DNA from: Caryophanales bacterium UBA4951
GTDB taxonomy: Bacteria; Bacillota_I; Bacilli_A; RFN20; CAG-826
Direction of reading: 5' to 3'
DNA: 64,000 nucleotides
Assembly: GCA_002397465.1 (NCBI GenBank)
Contig: DHAP01000051.1
Location: forward strand, 50,545-114,544
Under the pieces are notes generated by a model that was given only the letters and a program-made list of their open reading frames with translations, had not been told where the DNA came from and did not search any database. Made by a program: the position numbers and the translations under genes. The stretch's first letter is position 1; every line of letters starts with the position of its first letter. Positions 23,913-32,407 of the stretch are shown here, piece by piece.

Positions 23913-26228
23913 GTGCAAAACATTTACGAGAAATTTGAATTCAACAGAATCAGCGGCGAGATCGCTTCTTACGCCAGGACCGAAGTCGGAAAGGCCAAAG
24001 CTCTTGAGCTTAAGGCTTTCACTGATGTCGACGCCTTAAAAAACGAATTGGCCAAACTCGAAGAAATGTCGTTTTTGCTTGCGAGATTTGGAAGAATCCC
24101 CATCGAGGTCAGCAGCGATTTGGAAAAGTCGGTGGCCCTTGCAAGAAAAGGCGGCGTTCTTTCAATCGAAGAATTGGAGAGGGCGGCGAATGACGTCATT
24201 CAACAAAAGCACGTTATTTCATATTTCGCCCAAATAAGTGATTCTCCTTTGCTGATCGAATATTCTTCTCATTTTCCTCATTTGGATTTCCTTGAGAAAG
24301 ACATCCATAAGATAATCGCCCCGGATATGTCGATTTTCGACAACGCCTCGCCAAAGCTCAAAAGCGTCCGCGTTGGCATCGTAAGACTTGAAAACGAGAT
24401 GAAGAAGAAACTTGGCTATGTCCTTGATTCCAACAAGGTCTATCTAAGCGATACCACCCTGACGATCAAGAACGGGCATTACGTCTTGCCGGTCGCCAAT
24501 GCATATAAGAACAAAGTCAAAGGCATCGTCCAAGATGTCTCCAATAGTGGCGAGACCACATTCATCGAGCCCGAAGTCCTCGTCGAGATGAACAACAAAA
24601 TGGTCGAGCTCCGCAACGACGAAAGGGAAGAAATTCATCGTCTTCTCGGAGTTTTGTCCAGTGAGATCGCCTCAAATGGCGATTCGGTCTTGCTGAATAA
24701 CTCAATGATCGGATATCTTGATTTCCTTCAGTCCAAAGCCCTTTATGGCGAAAAGACCAAATCGCACGTAGCCACCATAAGCAACGATCCGATCGTCGAC
24801 TTGACCTTAGCCCGCCATCCTCTGATTGATCCGGCGAAAGTGGTCGCAAACGATTTCAAGTTGGACGAGAAGACGAGTTTGGTCGTCATCTCTGGGCCTA
24901 ACGCCGGCGGCAAGACCGTGGCCTTGAAGACTCTTGGCCTTTTGGTTTTGATGAATCAGTGCGGATTGGCCATCCCAGCCGAAGAAGGGGCCACCTTAAG
25001 CTATTTCAAGCACATATACGTCGACATTGGCGATTCTCAGTCACTGAGCGACAACCTTTCGACATTCTCGGGGCACATGCAGAACATCTCGGAGATCCTC
25101 TCTTCCGTCGGAGGGAAGGATTTGGTGCTTCTTGACGAAGTCGGGACCGGAACCTCTCCAAAAGAAGGCGAAGCCATCGCCTTTGCCGTCATTTCTTATC
25201 TTTTAAGAAAACACGCCCTCACGATGGTTTCATCGCATTTCGAGGGGCTTAAGGCCTACGCGTTGTCTCATGAGGAAATCGTGAACGCATCAATGGTTTT
25301 CGATGAAAAGAAACTGCTTCCGACCTATAAGCTGAAGATGGGTCTTCCTGGAGAATCCTATGGTTTGGTCGTGGCCAAACGCTTTGGGTTGCCGGATGAG
25401 GTCCTTAACACTGCCGAAGGCTATCTTTCGCAGCATGAGGAGGCCAGCGTCAGCGAAGCCATCAAACGTCTGGGGCAGGTCACCAAAGAGACCGAGGAAG
25501 AAAAAGCCAAGGTCAAGGCGAAAGAGGACGAACTTCTGAAACGCGAGAAGAGCCTCGACAGCGAGAAAGCCGCCCTTCAGTTACGACAGGAACATTATCT
25601 TTCTGACGTCGAAGAGAAGAAAAACGAGCTTTTAAGGGGCTACGAGGAAAAGATGGATGACATCCTTCACTCGGTCACGAGGAGCGACGTCAAGCTTCAT
25701 GAGGTCATATCAGCGAAAAAGAAACTTGATGACCTTCAGGAAAAAGCCAAAGAAGAGCATTTCAACGAGCCGATAAAAGTCGGCGATTACGTGAATATCC
25801 CGTCTTTATATTCCTCGGGCCGCGTCCAAAGCATCGATGGTAGCAAAGTAATAGTCGTCAGCAAGGAAGGCCTCTCTTTCAAGACCAAAGCCGACAAACT
25901 GGTCCGCGTAGAAGAACCGAAAAAAGACAATGCCGCTCCTCTTTCAGGCTTAAAGGTCGATGAGATGGCCTTCAAGAAGAGCGTTCCTCTTGAACTCAAT
26001 TTGATTGGACAGCACATCGATGAGGCCTCTTTCAACCTCGACAAGTATCTCGACGAATGCCGGCTCAAGCATTTCAAGCGCGTGAGGATCATCCATGGCT
26101 GGGGCAGCGGAGCTTTAAGAAACCTCGTCCGTGATTATTGCGATTCTCATAAGGATTTCATCGCCTCTTATGAAGGGGCTGACGGAAGCGAAGGGGGCGG
26201 TGGCGCCACAATCGTCCACCTCAAGTGA
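23913..26228 (+). CDS. mutS2: endonuclease MutS2
   Basis: MutS2 is a MutS-like ATPase. Reported roles include suppression of homologous recombination and rescue of collided ribosomes. Walker A GPNAGGKT is at 328-335, followed by the MutS core with LLDEVGTGTSPKEG and a long coiled coil (about 510-620). A C-terminal Smr domain carries HGWGSGALR and a glycine-rich GGGGATIV end. The 771 residues are full length. The start is a GTG set by the promoter immediately before it. The uvrC start overlaps the stop (TGATG). Confidence 0.95.
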   Translation: MQNIYEKFEFNRISGEIASYARTEVGKAKALELKAFTDVDALKNELAKLEEMSFLLARFGRIPIEVSSDLEKSVALARKGGVLSIEELERAANDVIQQKHVISYFAQISDSPLLIEYSSHFPHLDFLEKDIHKIIAPDMSIFDNASPKLKSVRVGIVRLENEMKKKLGYVLDSNKVYLSDTTLTIKNGHYVLPVANAYKNKVKGIVQDVSNSGETTFIEPEVLVEMNNKMVELRNDEREEIHRLLGVLSSEIASNGDSVLLNNSMIGYLDFLQSKALYGEKTKSHVATISNDPIVDLTLARHPLIDPAKVVANDFKLDEKTSLVVISGPNAGGKTVALKTLGLLVLMNQCGLAIPAEEGATLSYFKHIYVDIGDSQSLSDNLSTFSGHMQNISEILSSVGGKDLVLLDEVGTGTSPKEGEAIAFAVISYLLRKHALTMVSSHFEGLKAYALSHEEIVNASMVFDEKKLLPTYKLKMGLPGESYGLVVAKRFGLPDEVLNTAEGYLSQHEEASVSEAIKRLGQVTKETEEEKAKVKAKEDELLKREKSLDSEKAALQLRQEHYLSDVEEKKNELLRGYEEKMDDILHSVTRSDVKLHEVISAKKKLDDLQEKAKEEHFNEPIKVGDYVNIPSLYSSGRVQSIDGSKVIVVSKEGLSFKTKADKLVRVEEPKKDNAAPLSGLKVDEMAFKKSVPLELNLIGQHIDEASFNLDKYLDECRLKHFKRVRIIHGWGSGALRNLVRDYCDSHKDFIASYEGADGSEGGGGATIVHLK

Positions 26229-27994
26229 TGGAACTGAGCGAGAAGCTAAAACGACAAATCGCCCTTTTGCCAGACAAGCCGGGCGTTTATCAGATGAAAG
26301 ACGCCGATGACAGGATAATCTACATCGGCAAAGCCAAAAACCTCAAAAAACGGGTATCCCAGTATTTTCTCAGACCCCAAAGCGGAAAAGTCCTCGCGAT
26401 GGTCAGTCACGTCGACCATTTCGATTTCATCATCGTCCACAGCGACAAAGAAGCTTTCATCCTCGAGATGAACATGATCCAAACCCATTATCCCAGGTAC
26501 AACATCATGCTGATGGACGACAGCCACTATCCTTACATCGCCCTAAAGCGGGACGACGCTTTCTTAAAAATAACCAGGGACAACAAGGACAGAAGATATT
26601 TTTATTTTGGCCCGTTCCCGAATTCTGGCGATGCCTATAAGACGATTGACATCATCAATAGCCTCTATCCGACCAGGAAGTGTCGAAACATCCCCAAAAA
26701 AGCCTGTCTTTACTATCATTTAGGCCAGTGTTTAGGGCCTTGCATCAACAAAATAGAGCCAGCCGAGTATCAAAAGATGTACGACGGCATCAAGCTTTTC
26801 CTTGACGGCGGAGTAGACAATGTCCGCAAGATGCTCAAAGAAAAAATGGAGGCAGCCTCAGATGAAGAACGCTACGAGGACGCCGGCCATTACAAAGGAC
26901 TTCTAGATGCCCTAGAGAAAACGATCAGCAAGCAAAGCGTCGAATTAAATGGCGACAAAACCGACCGCGATGTCTTCGCTTACGCCGAAAGGGACGGTTA
27001 TGTCTCTTTGTCGATACTGACCTACCGCCATGGGCTTTTGCTAGGAAAGAAAGTGCAAGTCGTGCCTAGTTTCTTAGATGCCGAAAGCCAAGTGAGCGAA
27101 CTCATCGAATCCTATTACCGGACAAACTCATTGCCTGACGAGATCCTTTGCAACGTCAAAGGGTTCAAGGAGGAATTCCTTTCCGTCTATCCGGAAGCCA
27201 AAGTCGGGACTCCGAAAGAAGGCCGTCTATTGGCGATGATCGACATGGCCGCCTTGAATGCCAGACAGGGCCTTGACTCCCATTTCATGTCCGCCCGCCT
27301 CGATGACGACAATCTCGCCTTGCTTGAGGAGCTTGGAAAGCTGCTTGAGATAAAAACTCCTTACAGAATCGAGCTTTTTGATAACTCCCATCTTCAGGGT
27401 TCTTCGCCAGTGGGGGCCATGGTTTGCTACATAAACGGCGAACCGGCCAAAGGGATGTACAGAAAATTCCATCTCTCTAACGAAGACGCCGGAGATGACT
27501 ACCATTCAATGAAAGAAGTCACTTACAGGCGTTATTCAAGGCTTAAAAAAGAGGGCCTATCCTATCCAGACTTGATTTTGGTTGATGGTGGCTTGCCACA
27601 GGTCCACGCCTGCGAAGAGGCCCTTAAAGAGGCCGATGTCGATATAGCGGTCTATGGTCTTTATAAAAACGACAAGCATCAAACCGAAGGCATCATCGAC
27701 AAAAACGAGAGAACTTGTCCCTTAGACAACAAATCGCCTCTCTTCTTTTTGCTCATGAGGATGCAGGATGAAGTCCATCGCTTTGCCATATCTTTTCATA
27801 AACAGGAAAGAAGCAAAGCCATGTCCAAGAGCCTTTTTGACGATGTGGCTGGCATCGGCCCGAAAAGAAAAGAGACACTCCGGAAACACTATCCAACCAT
27901 CGAGAGCCTCAAAAACGCCACGGAAGAGGAATTAAGACAGATTCTTCCGGAGGAGACGGCCTCGCTTTTGTTTCAGCAAATCAAGAGATTGTGA
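26228..27994 (+). CDS. uvrC: excinuclease ABC subunit C
   Basis: UvrC makes both incisions in nucleotide excision repair together with UvrB. The N-terminal GIY-YIG nuclease is recognised by PDKPGVYQMKD and IIYIGKAKNLKKR (residues 15-42). A UVR motif lies near 200 and an RNase H-like C-terminal nuclease has ELFDNSHLQG and LILVDGG. The helix-hairpin-helix GIGPKRKETL is at the end. About 588 residues is the normal length. The ATG at 26228 overlaps the mutS2 stop by 1 nt. Confidence 0.95.
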   Translation: MELSEKLKRQIALLPDKPGVYQMKDADDRIIYIGKAKNLKKRVSQYFLRPQSGKVLAMVSHVDHFDFIIVHSDKEAFILEMNMIQTHYPRYNIMLMDDSHYPYIALKRDDAFLKITRDNKDRRYFYFGPFPNSGDAYKTIDIINSLYPTRKCRNIPKKACLYYHLGQCLGPCINKIEPAEYQKMYDGIKLFLDGGVDNVRKMLKEKMEAASDEERYEDAGHYKGLLDALEKTISKQSVELNGDKTDRDVFAYAERDGYVSLSILTYRHGLLLGKKVQVVPSFLDAESQVSELIESYYRTNSLPDEILCNVKGFKEEFLSVYPEAKVGTPKEGRLLAMIDMAALNARQGLDSHFMSARLDDDNLALLEELGKLLEIKTPYRIELFDNSHLQGSSPVGAMVCYINGEPAKGMYRKFHLSNEDAGDDYHSMKEVTYRRYSRLKKEGLSYPDLILVDGGLPQVHACEEALKEADVDIAVYGLYKNDKHQTEGIIDKNERTCPLDNKSPLFFLLMRMQDEVHRFAISFHKQERSKAMSKSLFDDVAGIGPKRKETLRKHYPTIESLKNATEEELRQILPEETASLLFQQIKRL

Positions 27995-27997
27995 GCC

Positions 27998-28026
27998 TTG
28001 CCCTTCCTACGGAAGATGAGTATAGT
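27998..28026 (+). promoter_or_regulatory. promoter of the tRNA-Arg gene
   Basis: TTGCCC (27998-28003), a 17-nt spacer, TATAGT (28021-28026). Confidence 0.6.
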
Positions 28027-28047
28027 ATTTAAGCGCAAAAGCGAAAT

Positions 28048-28124
28048 GTGCCCGTAGCTCAGCTGGATAGAGCAACAGCCTTCTAAGCTGTGGGTCAGGC
28101 GTTCGAATCGCCTCGGGCGCGCCA
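28048..28124 (+). tRNA. tRNA-Arg (anticodon TCT)
   Basis: The 77-nt cloverleaf has acceptor arms GTGCCCG and CGGGCGC with one G-U pair, a D arm with AGCTCAGCTGGATAGAGC, and the anticodon stem ACAGC/GCTGT. The loop is CTTCTAA and the T loop is GTTCGAATC. The CCA end is encoded. The anticodon TCT reads AGA and AGG codons. The gene is single, with its own promoter and terminator. Confidence 0.96.
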
Positions 28125-28134
28125 AACGCGAATG

Positions 28135-28163
28135 AACACCAACGGAAGCTGGTGTTTTTCTTT
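28135..28163 (+). terminator. terminator of the tRNA-Arg gene
   Basis: AACACCA pairs with TGGTGTT around an 8-nt loop, followed by a T run. Confidence 0.8.
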
Positions 28164-28254
28164 ACTTAAGGAAGATGACTATTCAATTGAAGAACTCTCA
28201 AGGCTCCAATGAGATGAGCGAAGCAAGTATAATCATCAATAGGAGAATGAAATC

Positions 28255-28737
28255 ATGCCAATCGATTACATACCTTATCTAAGAAAGATGGTCGGTCATT
28301 CAAGAGTCCTGACGGTAGGCCTTTGTGCCTTGATAGTGGATGAAAAAGGGCGGATTCTCCTTGAGAAAAGGAGAGACAACGGCCTTTATTGCCTTCCTGG
28401 AGGATCGTTGGATCTCGATGAAAAGCTGCTAGATGGCTTAAAGAGGGAAATCCTTGAGGAAACAGGAATCAAGATCGAAGAGGCCAAGCTATTGATGATT
28501 AGCAGCGGGCCATCCACAAGACTCGTCTATCCAAATGGCGATGTTACCGAATACGTTGATTTCGCTTATCTTTGCCACGTGAATGGGGATGTTCACATGA
28601 ACGAGCATGATGATGAAAGCGTAGAGGTGTTTTTCGCTGAAATTAAGGATCTCCCGAATGATGAACAGCTTTTGCGTGGCACAAGAAAAATCATCGATAA
28701 GTATCTGAGCGGGGATCTATCTTTGAGCATCGACTGA
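28255..28737 (+). CDS. NUDIX hydrolase
   Basis: This 160-residue protein hydrolyses nucleoside diphosphate derivatives or related substrates. The Nudix box G-x5-E-x7-R-E-x2-E-E-x-G is fully present from GGSLDLDEK to REILEETG (about 63-85). The substrate cannot be told. Promoter TATAAT is at 28228-28233 and AGGAG at 28241-28245, so this gene has a short normal leader. Confidence 0.9.
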   Translation: MPIDYIPYLRKMVGHSRVLTVGLCALIVDEKGRILLEKRRDNGLYCLPGGSLDLDEKLLDGLKREILEETGIKIEEAKLLMISSGPSTRLVYPNGDVTEYVDFAYLCHVNGDVHMNEHDDESVEVFFAEIKDLPNDEQLLRGTRKIIDKYLSGDLSLSID

Positions 28738-28781
28738 GCGTTAAAGAAGAAAGTTTATCGATGAGGTGGTAGCGTTTACTC

Positions 28782-29054
28782 ATGGATAAAGAAGACGAAA
28801 GATATCTATATAGGGCGAATGAATACCTTCGCTTGCTGAGTAAAGGCGAGGAAGCCTCCTCAATCAGGATGCTATTCATGAAAGAGTTTCCTTCCTTCTG
28901 CCCAAAAAGAGCACGGAAACTCATCGAAGAAAGTCCGATGACCGCTGAAGAGAAAACCATTCTCTTGTCGTCTATGCTCCCGCATAAAAAAAGCCAATTG
29001 CCTGAGGCTGAAGAGTGCTTCGACGAGGAGTGCTCGGAACCTATAAAAAAGTAA
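28782..29054 (+). CDS. hypothetical protein
   Basis: This 90-residue protein has no membrane segment, an acidic C-terminus with two cysteines, and a helical, highly charged composition. I do not recognise it. GAGGTGG lies 12 nt before the ATG, a little far. It follows the NUDIX gene by 44 nt in the same direction and may be co-transcribed. It could be a small cytoplasmic regulator, but nothing in the sequence shows this. Confidence 0.55.
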   Translation: MDKEDERYLYRANEYLRLLSKGEEASSIRMLFMKEFPSFCPKRARKLIEESPMTAEEKTILLSSMLPHKKSQLPEAEECFDEECSEPIKK

Positions 29055-29145
29055 ACTTTACATTTATTTAGTAGCGGAAAACCGCGTATTTATTCTAGAA
29101 ATGCGCCTTATTTGGCCAAAATCTATTTTCGTGGGTTTTCGGATA

Positions 29146-29175
29146 TTTACACTTCTGGCAAAAGGGTGATATATT
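29146..29175 (+). promoter_or_regulatory. promoter of the S51 peptidase gene
   Basis: TTTACA (29146-29151), an 18-nt spacer, extended -10 TGATATATT ending at 29175, 8 nt before the ATG at 29184. Confidence 0.65.
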
Positions 29176-29183
29176 TGCGCCTT

Positions 29184-29879
29184 ATGAAATCAACATTGGT
29201 ATTAATCGGCGGTGGGGAGATCGGACGTGGCGAAACTTTTCCCATCGATAAGAAAATAGTCTCTTTGGTCCGTAGAGGAAACCCGCACGTCCTTTTCATC
29301 GGGGCCGCTTCGGACGACGTCCCATCATATTTGGAAGCCGTCAGAAGGATGTACTCGTCCTTTTGGGCTGAAACCCTTCCGTTCGACTTGGCCGAAAACC
29401 GTCCGGACAAAGAAGAGATGATGAGCGCCATAAGTTGGGCCGATGTTATTTACTTAGGTGGTGGCGACACTCGCAAGCTGATCAAAGCCCTCGATGAGAG
29501 TGGTTTCTCGTCATTGCTCATCAAGGCCATGGACGTAAGAGAAGACTTAGTGGTGGCAGGCCTTTCGGCCGGGGCCAGTTACTGGTTCAAGGAAAGTTAC
29601 GCCGACTGTGACATCATGGAGGGCAAGAGCGACAAAATGGTCTTTCTTCCGTGCTCTGGTTATCTGCCATTCATTTTCACTCCACATGCTGAGCAAGCGG
29701 ATAGGAAGGGGTTTGATAAAGAGCTTAAGGACAGAGAGTTCGGTGAGGCTTATGCCATTTCTGGGAATGCCGCTTTGATAATCACGAGCAAAGGAAACGT
29801 CGCCTTCAAAGGTTCACCGACATCATTCGTCAATCATTACTCAAAAATCGGTCACTCTATTACTAAGAAATCTCTTTGA
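29184..29879 (+). CDS. S51 family peptidase (peptidase E/cyanophycinase-like)
   Basis: This 231-residue serine peptidase matches the peptidase E group. The nucleophile motif GLSAGAS puts Ser at 128. LIGGGEIG comes at the start, IYLGGGDT at 89-96, and FTPHAEQ provides the likely catalytic histidine. Peptidase E cleaves Asp-X dipeptides, while cyanophycinase cleaves cyanophycin; this short form fits peptidase E better. There is no signal peptide. The ATG at 29184 fits both family start and promoter, and a start 24 codons earlier would lie before the promoter. No clear terminator follows. Confidence 0.85.
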   Translation: MKSTLVLIGGGEIGRGETFPIDKKIVSLVRRGNPHVLFIGAASDDVPSYLEAVRRMYSSFWAETLPFDLAENRPDKEEMMSAISWADVIYLGGGDTRKLIKALDESGFSSLLIKAMDVREDLVVAGLSAGASYWFKESYADCDIMEGKSDKMVFLPCSGYLPFIFTPHAEQADRKGFDKELKDREFGEAYAISGNAALIITSKGNVAFKGSPTSFVNHYSKIGHSITKKSL

Positions 29880-29885
29880 AAAACC

Positions 29886-29991
29886 TATCGGTTGCTGGCT
29901 GATAATTACTGATTTTGAAAACTAGGAATGTTCCGATAAGCAGTGGTATTATTCCCATAAATATATCGGTAAAAAAACTGATATATCGGTA
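29886..29991. repeat. cluster of TATCGG motifs, including an 11-bp direct repeat
   Basis: ATATATCGGTA occurs at 29961-29971 and again at 29981-29991, exactly 20 bp apart. TATCGGT is also at 29886-29892 and the inverse CCGATA at 29933-29938. The 270-bp gap between 29880 and 30148 holds no gene; it is AT-rich and contains these motifs and the palindrome at 30090. Confidence 0.65.
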
Positions 29992-30081
29992 TTTACATTT
30001 TTTAGCCAACTACGTTGATAATTTATAAATTGCCAAATTATAAGATTCCGTCAAATTATTCCATATTTTGTAAGATTAGGC

Positions 30082-30111
30082 TTGTTGTGTAGGTAATTAA
30101 TTACCTATATC
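30082..30111 (+). promoter_or_regulatory. promoter with an 18-bp palindromic operator before the lipoprotein gene
   Basis: TAGGTAATTAATTACCTA (30090-30107) is a perfect 18-bp palindrome. It fills the spacer between TTGTTG (30082-30087) and TATATC (30106-30111), the classic position of a repressor site. A GGAG ribosome site follows before the ATG at 30149. Confidence 0.65.
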
Positions 30112-30148
30112 TTAATGATGCGATTCTTTATTTAAAAAGGAGAACTTT

Positions 30149-31006
30149 ATGAAACGCAAAATCGTCCTTCTAGCCGCTGCTAGCTTGGCTTCATTAGGCT
30201 TAGTCAGCTGCAATTCTACCGAGAACAACACCGGAACCGGCAGAGAGAGCCAAGTCCAGGCTGTCGCGACCACCTTCCAAGAACAGCTCACCAACGCTGG
30301 CTTGAAAGTGACCTATGTCGATCCGAACCCAGACTTCACCAAGACCGAAGGAGCCGTCGCCGGCTATCCTGACGCCACGACCGGTGGAAGCAATGCCCCG
30401 CTCTATACCGCCGCCAGCATTTCCAGCTTCCCAGAATTGCTTTACCGCAGCTCTTTGAAGTACGTCGAGTACTACTGGAACAAAACTGACGGAACGACCG
30501 GTGTCAAAACCCTCACCGATGCCGCCAAACTCGACGATGCCAAGTACATGACCGCCCTCTTCCCGAACGATGGCAACTTCTATGAGATCAAATCCTTCAA
30601 GAATGCCATTGGAACCAAGACCTTCGCGACTGCCGATGTCACCGGAAACGTCAACATGGCCGTCTTCGGAGCCGCCATCAGCAGTGAGACCGTCGGTGAA
30701 ACGACCACCTATTTTGTCAATGCCACCTATTTGACATCCGGCATCACCACGACCAACCTTCTCAACACTGGAAAAGGCGAGCTTCTCTACTACGAGTACA
30801 ACTACGCATCAAATGACAAGATGGGCCCAGGCACCAGAAACTATGGCTGCCGCGTTGACTTCACCGTTGATTTCAGCAATACCTCCATCACCAAAGCCGA
30901 CAAGAGCAAAGTCACCATCACCGAGAAAGGCAACGCCCCGGCCTATACCGAGTATGCCTACCTCACAACCCGTTTGGTTCTCACCAATCTCAAGACTCTT
31001 GGCTAA
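30149..31006 (+). CDS. predicted surface lipoprotein of unknown function
   Basis: This 285-residue protein begins with a lipoprotein signal peptide: basic start, hydrophobic stretch and lipobox LVSC with Cys21. After cleavage by LspA it would be anchored on the outer face of the membrane. The mature part is rich in Thr, Asn and Tyr and looks like a beta-rich extracellular domain. I recognise no family. Codon use is strongly C-biased, suggesting high expression. It has its own promoter with a palindromic operator and its own terminator. Confidence 0.85.
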   Translation: MKRKIVLLAAASLASLGLVSCNSTENNTGTGRESQVQAVATTFQEQLTNAGLKVTYVDPNPDFTKTEGAVAGYPDATTGGSNAPLYTAASISSFPELLYRSSLKYVEYYWNKTDGTTGVKTLTDAAKLDDAKYMTALFPNDGNFYEIKSFKNAIGTKTFATADVTGNVNMAVFGAAISSETVGETTTYFVNATYLTSGITTTNLLNTGKGELLYYEYNYASNDKMGPGTRNYGCRVDFTVDFSNTSITKADKSKVTITEKGNAPAYTEYAYLTTRLVLTNLKTLG

Positions 31007-31027
31007 TCGCCGAATCTAAGTCTTCAT

Positions 31028-31060
31028 GAAGCCCCATCCATCATGGTGGGGCTTCTTTTT
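31028..31060 (+). terminator. terminator of the lipoprotein gene
   Basis: GAAGCCCCA pairs with TGGGGCTTC around a 10-nt loop, followed by six T. Confidence 0.85.
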
Positions 31061-31062
31061 TA

Positions 31063-31081
31063 TGCACCGGTGCACTATTAT
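31063..31081 (+). promoter_or_regulatory. palindrome plus -10 box for the next exported protein gene
   Basis: TGCACCGGTGCA (31063-31074) is a perfect 12-bp palindrome directly before TATTAT (31076-31081). That box is 7 nt before the ATG at 31089. Confidence 0.55.
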
Positions 31082-31088
31082 CTATCTT

Positions 31089-31967
31089 ATGAAAAGGGCT
31101 CGGATTTTTCTTTTAGCGCCAGCTATGATGCTGGTTCTCCCTTTCCTTATGTCCAATTCTCCAGCGCCCACTTATCCTGATATTTCGGCTGATGATCACC
31201 CTTATTCGATAAGGGTCACCAAAACGTCGACATACGAAAGCTCACATCAGCTTTGCGTGAACGTCGATAACAATTCGGATGTGACTTTCTTACCAACCGG
31301 TTTCAGCGTTCACAAAAATGGATTGACCGTTCAAGAATATCCATACGCTTTCGACGTTTCTTATATCAACTTCATCTTGCCAAACACCAGCAGCTCAGAT
31401 CTCGAAGCCTACGTTTATTCTTCCGAAGCCCCCTCTTGGCTAGATGACCCAGAGGCCACTATTTCGCTCATGGGATCGTATGGAACTTTAAACAAAACCA
31501 CTTCGACGTCTTTCATTTGCCCAGAGCCCACTTTGGAGAAATCCGAAGAGACCGGAGATCCGAGCTTTTCCAAATTCTCTACTAACTTTTCCTGGTTCAA
31601 CTTCGCTGATGGCAGCGGATACAGCTCCGTTTATTGCAATAACGTTTTCTCTTATAAGGATAAGGAATATTCATTTTTCACCAAAACATATAAAAACGGC
31701 GGCACTATTGTAACCTACTCGAATAATGTAACCTTCTTAAAGGACGGAGAATCCCCGGAAGTCAGCGATTTCACTTACGTCAGAACGGACTTTTATGATT
31801 CTACGTTTGATGGCAGCGGTTATAGAAAAAGAAACAACGGCTCTTTCTGGGCAAGCTTATTAGCTGGCGGTGGGCTTATCGTCGTCGTAATCGGCCTCAT
31901 CATCTCGATTTTGCTTTTGCTGGGCGTCGTGGTATTCGCTATTGTTCGCGTTTGCAAGAATGCCTGA
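31089..31967 (+). CDS. exported membrane-anchored protein of unknown function
   Basis: This 292-residue protein has an N-terminal signal sequence (KRARIFLLAPAMMLVLPFLM), an extracellular part of about 230 residues rich in Ser, Thr and Tyr, and one C-terminal membrane helix (about 258-288) ending in a short basic tail. The topology is that of a surface-exposed protein. No family is recognised. The ATG at 31089 is chosen because it starts at the signal peptide and lies 7 nt after a -10 box. An earlier in-frame start at 31026 would lie inside the upstream terminator. The 3' end overlaps the convergent membrane gene by 29 bp. Confidence 0.75.
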   Translation: MKRARIFLLAPAMMLVLPFLMSNSPAPTYPDISADDHPYSIRVTKTSTYESSHQLCVNVDNNSDVTFLPTGFSVHKNGLTVQEYPYAFDVSYINFILPNTSSSDLEAYVYSSEAPSWLDDPEATISLMGSYGTLNKTTSTSFICPEPTLEKSEETGDPSFSKFSTNFSWFNFADGSGYSSVYCNNVFSYKDKEYSFFTKTYKNGGTIVTYSNNVTFLKDGESPEVSDFTYVRTDFYDSTFDGSGYRKRNNGSFWASLLAGGGLIVVVIGLIISILLLLGVVVFAIVRVCKNA

Positions 31968-32403
31968 AGTGAAAGAAGACGTAAAGCCCGGCTTCGATTA
32001 AGAAGACAGCCAGCGGGATTAAGAAGTAGAGGAGCATGTTCATCGGCTTCGAGATGCCGCTTATCAGGATTCCAATCAAATAAGAGACGGCGTTGGCTAT
32101 CAATGATGAAGCGAAGGCCATGACCGGCTTTTTTGGTTTTAAGAACGAATAGACGGTTCCTTCGATGAGGAAGATGGCAAGCTCCAGATAAAAAACGTTG
32201 GTGCCGACTTTACCGAAATCCGAATAGTAGATGATCATCGACAGGGAGACGTTGGTGATGATGTTGATGATGGCTATTTCCAAGATGAAATAAGGGTCGT
32301 AACGCTTCGAAAAAGCCATGACGACCGGAATTTCGATGGCAAGAGTCAGGAATAGAGCCCCAAAAGTCCCAAGAAGAACATCCATGAAGGCATGATAAGG
32401 CAA
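31939..32403 (-). CDS. membrane protein of unknown function, partner of the carbonic anhydrase
   Basis: This 154-residue protein has about five membrane segments and short loops. It starts 4 nt after the carbonic anhydrase stop on the same strand, so the two are co-transcribed. I do not recognise the family. The context allows a role in bicarbonate or ion handling at the membrane, but this is only a guess from position. Confidence 0.7.
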   Translation of the reverse strand: MPYHAFMDVLLGTFGALFLTLAIEIPVVMAFSKRYDPYFILEIAIINIITNVSLSMIIYYSDFGKVGTNVFYLELAIFLIEGTVYSFLKPKKPVMAFASSLIANAVSYLIGILISGISKPMNMLLYFLIPLAVFLIEAGLYVFFHFRHSCKREQ

Positions 32404-32407
32404 TAGT

